Assembly (NCBI GenBank): GCA_958295785.1
Contig: OY282377.1
Location: forward strand, 2,060,394 to 2,124,393
Origin: an uncultured Latescibacterota bacterium
GTDB taxonomy: Bacteria > Latescibacterota > UBA2968
Length of the DNA stretch: 64,000 nucleotides
Direction: 5' to 3'
This document shows positions 62,305 through 64,000 of this stretch, in pieces. How positions within the stretch are numbered: position 1 is the first letter of the stretch; the number at the start of each line of letters is the position of its first letter. Both the position numbers and the translations under genes were made by a program. The notes under the pieces are model-generated. The model worked only from the letters and a program-made list of their open reading frames with translations, was not told the DNA's origin and did not search any database.

Positions 62305-62802
62305 CTGACTGGATTCGATACCCTCAAGGTAGCCGTGCGGTTGCAGGAGGAAGCAGGCTTCGAAGAACACCAAGCGCGTGCCTTGGTGACCGCTTTTGCC
62401 GAAGGCATGGGTGAGGAACTGGCGACAAAAAATGATTTGGAGAAGACAGAGGCTGCCTTGAAGAGCGATCTGGAGAAGACAGAGGCTGCTCTGCAAGGCC
62501 AGATTGTCGCTCTGAAAAACGATCTGGAGAAAACAGAGGCGACACTGAAGAGCGATCTGGAGAAAACAGAGGCGACACTGAGGAGCGATCTGGAGAAGAC
62601 AGAAACTGCTCTGCAAGGCCAGATTGTCGCTCTGAAAAACGATCTGGAGAAAACAGAGGCGACACTGAGGAGCGATCTGGAAAAGATGGCTGCGATATTG
62701 CGGAGTGAGATGCGCGAACTTGAGCAACGTATGACCTTGCGGCTAGGGGCGATGATTGCCGCCGCGGTGGGAATTATCGTGGCGGTGGATAAGTTGCTAT
62801 AA
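62305..62802 (+). CDS. DUF1640-like coiled-coil membrane protein, copy 4 (CTG start)
   Basis: This copy shares the CTG start change with copy 3, so copies 3 and 4 probably derive from one another. It is the longest, 165 residues, with modules 11, 18, 11, 11, 18, 11 before LEKMAAILRSE. The frame is intact to the transmembrane helix and stop. The unit's downstream segment differs slightly from those of the other copies (GCAGGAAAAATAGGTGAC). Confidence 0.65.
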   Translation: MTGFDTLKVAVRLQEEAGFEEHQARALVTAFAEGMGEELATKNDLEKTEAALKSDLEKTEAALQGQIVALKNDLEKTEATLKSDLEKTEATLRSDLEKTETALQGQIVALKNDLEKTEATLRSDLEKMAAILRSEMRELEQRMTLRLGAMIAAAVGIIVAVDKLL

Positions 62803-62988
62803 GCGAGAGCGAATCCGTTGTTAAAAAACGCAGGAAAAATAGGTGACTGTATTTGTGAACTCCACCACTTAGCCACGTTGCCCCAAGCGCGATACCCATG
62901 GAGCGGCACTGTACAAGTATCAACCAACGACACGGTTCGCATCAACATACGCGACCTCTTGCCGTGTTTTCTTTAAGGAGCAAATTCA

Positions 62989-64000
62989 ATGCGTGTTTTC
63001 GATGTATCAGTCATGCGAGCACAGGCGCGTGAAATTTTTGATGCGGCGGTCAAAGCGGTCGATGCCGAGCAATGCGTGCGGCAATTTGTCTCGCTGAAAG
63101 GCGATCAGTTGCGCGTGGGGGATCAACAGTACGATTTGGGCACGTATCGGCGCATCTTGGTGGTGGGAACGGGCAAAGCGTCTCCGCAAATGGGGGCCGC
63201 GCTCGAAGATGTATTGGGCGAGCGCATTTCTGGCGGATCCATGAATACCAAATACGACCACGCCTTGCCCCTCAAGCGTATTGACGTGGTGGAATGCGGC
63301 CATCCCGTGCCCGACGAAGCCGGCGTTGCGGGTGTGGCACGCATGGTGCGCCTGTTGAAAGAAGCAGACGAAAAGACGCTGGTGATCTGTTTGATTTCCG
63401 GCGGTGGCTCGGCACTCGCGCCCGCGCCTGCGGAGGGCTTGACGCTGACCGACAAACAAGAGACCACGAGTTTGTTGTTGGCCTGTGGTGCAAATATCGT
63501 GGAACTCAATGCCATTCGCAAACACCTGTCGCGCTTAAAAGGAGGCGGTTTGGCGCGTGCGGCGTTTCCCGCAACGGTTGTGGCATTGATGTTGTCCGAT
63601 GTGATTGGCGATCCCATGGATGTCATTGCCTCTGGCCCCACGGTGCCCGATACGGCGACATTTCAGACGTGTATGGATATTTTGGACAAATACGACTTGG
63701 TTGTCCAAGTACCCGAGCGCGTGCGGTCTCGGCTCGAAGCCGGTGTGGCCGGGCAGATTGAGGACACGCCCAAGCCGGGGGATGTGGCTTTGTCCAAAGT
63801 TCAAAATCTCATTGTGGGCAGCAATGGCCTCGCAGTGGCTGCGGCAAATGAGAAGGCCAAAGCATTGGGCTATCACACGCTGGTGTTATCGACCCGCATC
63901 GAGGGCGAGGCGCGAGAAGTCGCCTGCGTTTATGCGGGCATTGCCAAAGAAATCGCGACCTCTAGACAGCCCATCGCGCCACCCGCCTGTGTGATTGCCG
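62989..64000 (+). CDS. Glycerate 2-kinase (GckA/TtuD, DUF4147-MOFRL type), cut by window edge
   Basis: The frame starts at ATG 62989, 8 bases after TTTAAGGAG, and stays open for 337 codons to the right edge. The family motifs are VVGTGKASPQMG (with a conserved lysine), VECGHPVPDEAG, CLISGGGSALAPAP, LNAIRKHLSRLKGGGLA, LMLSDVIGDPMDVIASGPT and IVGSNGLAV. Class II glycerate kinases phosphorylate D-glycerate to 2-phosphoglycerate, feeding sugar-acid breakdown into glycolysis. This suits the acid-sugar enzymes elsewhere in the window. The C-terminal MOFRL domain would lie beyond the edge. Confidence 0.93.
   Translation, partial: MRVFDVSVMRAQAREIFDAAVKAVDAEQCVRQFVSLKGDQLRVGDQQYDLGTYRRILVVGTGKASPQMGAALEDVLGERISGGSMNTKYDHALPLKRIDVVECGHPVPDEAGVAGVARMVRLLKEADEKTLVICLISGGGSALAPAPAEGLTLTDKQETTSLLLACGANIVELNAIRKHLSRLKGGGLARAAFPATVVALMLSDVIGDPMDVIASGPTVPDTATFQTCMDILDKYDLVVQVPERVRSRLEAGVAGQIEDTPKPGDVALSKVQNLIVGSNGLAVAAANEKAKALGYHTLVLSTRIEGEAREVACVYAGIAKEIATSRQPIAPPACVIA

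Larger units (their letters stand above)
60577..62850 (+). repeat. Four tandem repeat units, each about 0.5-0.6 kb
   Basis: Each unit begins with the 3' tail of the GWxTD gene (GACAACAA-GCTTGTCATTCAATAG), then GAGGAGCAACACC, a coiled-coil gene and a shared downstream segment (TGTTAAAAAACGCAG ... AACTCCACCACTGAAACCAC). Units start near 60577, 61099, 61691 and 62231. They differ mainly in the number of internal coding modules. The last unit ends near 62870 where the sequence diverges (CCACCACTTAGCCACG). Confidence 0.92.

Noticed and set aside
60577-62850. Possible CRISPR or non-coding satellite array
   Set aside because: Repeats are long, contain intact genes, and lack regular spacers. The variation is in coding modules that stay in frame.

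Overview
The window is about 64 kb of a moderately GC-rich bacterial chromosome from a Gram-negative, probably uncultivated lineage. The gene set (a GWxTD/TPR protein, DUF3179 lipoprotein, DUF6785 membrane protein, phytanoyl-CoA dioxygenase-like enzyme, many Gfo/Idh, enolase-superfamily and TIM-barrel sugar enzymes, and intergenic patchworks of short palindromic repeats) resembles Latescibacterota/Poribacteria-type (FCB-related) metagenomic genomes. That placement is inference from gene content. No rRNA, tRNA or CRISPR array was found.

Layout. 1-9.2 kb: a cut-off outer-membrane protein, DUF3179 lipoprotein, HpcH/HpaI aldolase and NHL propeller (all minus), a substrate-binding lipoprotein (plus), and an orphan RND efflux permease (minus). 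9.4-20 kb is accessory island 1: a GerW-like gene, a single-chain restriction-modification enzyme, a DUF2971-like gene, then an opposing operon of two ubiquitin-like proteins, an E2/UBC-fold protein and a JAB-E1 fusion behind a near-consensus promoter. It is followed by an IS5-type insertion and a junkyard of gene scraps, including a third ubiquitin-like gene remnant and a duplicated copy of the operon promoter. 20-29.8 kb is housekeeping: recG, a PfkB kinase, hflK-hflC, and the tightly coupled run peptidase MA - coaE - gcvPA - gcvPB.

29.8-36.1 kb is a type III-like mod/res pair inserted after gcvPB. 36.2-45.4 kb is a minus-strand sugar and acid catabolic neighbourhood (Gfo/Idh oxidoreductase, aminopeptidase, sugar isomerase, enolase-superfamily dehydratase, DUF6785 membrane protein behind a structured leader, hydroxyacid dehydrogenase, PhyH-like dioxygenase) with a decayed HEPN/MNT module inside it. 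45.5-51.6 kb is accessory island 2: a DUF262 - AAA ATPase - unknown triad preceded by a coiled-coil nuclease-like gene and a frameshifted gene, then a dead insertion sequence.

52-64 kb: acs; an ECF sigma factor, anti-sigma and catalytically dead HtrA-like protein with a likely self-recognised promoter; two unknown genes behind a consensus promoter; a GWxTD/TPR protein; four tandem copies of a DUF1640-like coiled-coil gene built from interchangeable 11- and 18-residue modules; and the start of a glycerate 2-kinase.

The best candidates for something new are the ubiquitin-like operon, whose E2-fold protein has no cysteine and whose Ubls end in Val-Ala rather than Gly-Gly, the DUF262/AAA/unknown triad, and the modular coiled-coil gene array.
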